From assembly GCF_024753245.1 (NCBI RefSeq), contig NZ_JANUGX010000003.1:1-64000 (forward strand): a stretch of DNA of 64,000 bases, in the 5' to 3' direction. Positions 61,606 to 64,000 of this stretch are shown piece after piece. Numbering within the stretch: the first letter of the stretch is position 1; every line of letters starts with the position of its first letter. The DNA comes from Massilia norwichensis (lineage in GTDB: Bacteria > Pseudomonadota > Gammaproteobacteria > Burkholderiales > Burkholderiaceae_D). The notes under the pieces were generated by a model, which ran no database searches, was not told where the DNA came from, and saw nothing but the letters and a program-made list of their open reading frames with translations. A program made the position numbers and the translations under genes.

Positions 61606-64000
<2,395 letters not shown>

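Overview
The window looks like part of a chromosome or large plasmid of a high-GC, metal-tolerant betaproteobacterium. An Oxalobacteraceae (Massilia-like) host is my best guess; this is an inference from codon usage, gene content and protein style. No rRNA, tRNA, CRISPR array or replication origin was seen.

The left host segment (1-5999) starts with the end of an IS3-family element that has cut off the 5' end of an MscS-type channel gene. Orphan tungstate-binding (tupA) and molybdate-binding (modA) genes follow, then a minus-strand group with a ZIP-like membrane protein, a Cys-rich Csp-type copper-binding protein and a small secreted protein.

The central segment (6000-31153) is a 25.15-kb Tn3-family composite transposon. 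Its two 38-bp terminal inverted repeats match at 37 of 38 positions and are flanked by the direct repeat TACAT. Inside, from left to right, are: a decayed tnpA interrupted by an IS5-family element; a divergent sulfite-exporter-type pair (yeiH and a YeiE-like LysR gene); an ECF sigma/anti-sigma operon leading into DUF305, beta-propeller, sulfite oxidase (sorA) and diheme cytochrome c (sorB) genes; a second Tn3 unit (tnpR, sulP, uspA, tnpA) whose right end is lost and which carries an IS3-family element; a complete third Tn3 unit (chrA, padR, tnpR, tnpA); a 5'-truncated third tnpA; and an unknown 190-residue gene. The cargo reads as a mobile sulfite and sulfur-oxyanion handling island plus chromate resistance.

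The right segment (31159-64000) is a host metal, ion and envelope-stress region. It holds pstS with a Pho box, a ClC channel, a DUF3147 protein, and a fluoride riboswitch followed by a CLC-F fluoride antiporter and an EamA protein. Next come a czcCBA-type efflux operon with a CzcI-like protein and a divergent dmeR/DUF1289/dmeF group. An envelope group follows (eptA, PAP2 phosphatase, COG4705, PepSY, DedA) with a two-component system and two copies of a TTACA-N4-TGTAA box. The window ends with an RND tripartite operon followed by a beta-propeller gene and a QseBC-like two-component system, then ynfA, a small membrane protein and the C-terminal part of a second heavy-metal RND pump that runs off the edge. 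Truncated remnants (P1B ATPase, ynfA, HME-RND) show that this region has been repeatedly rearranged.
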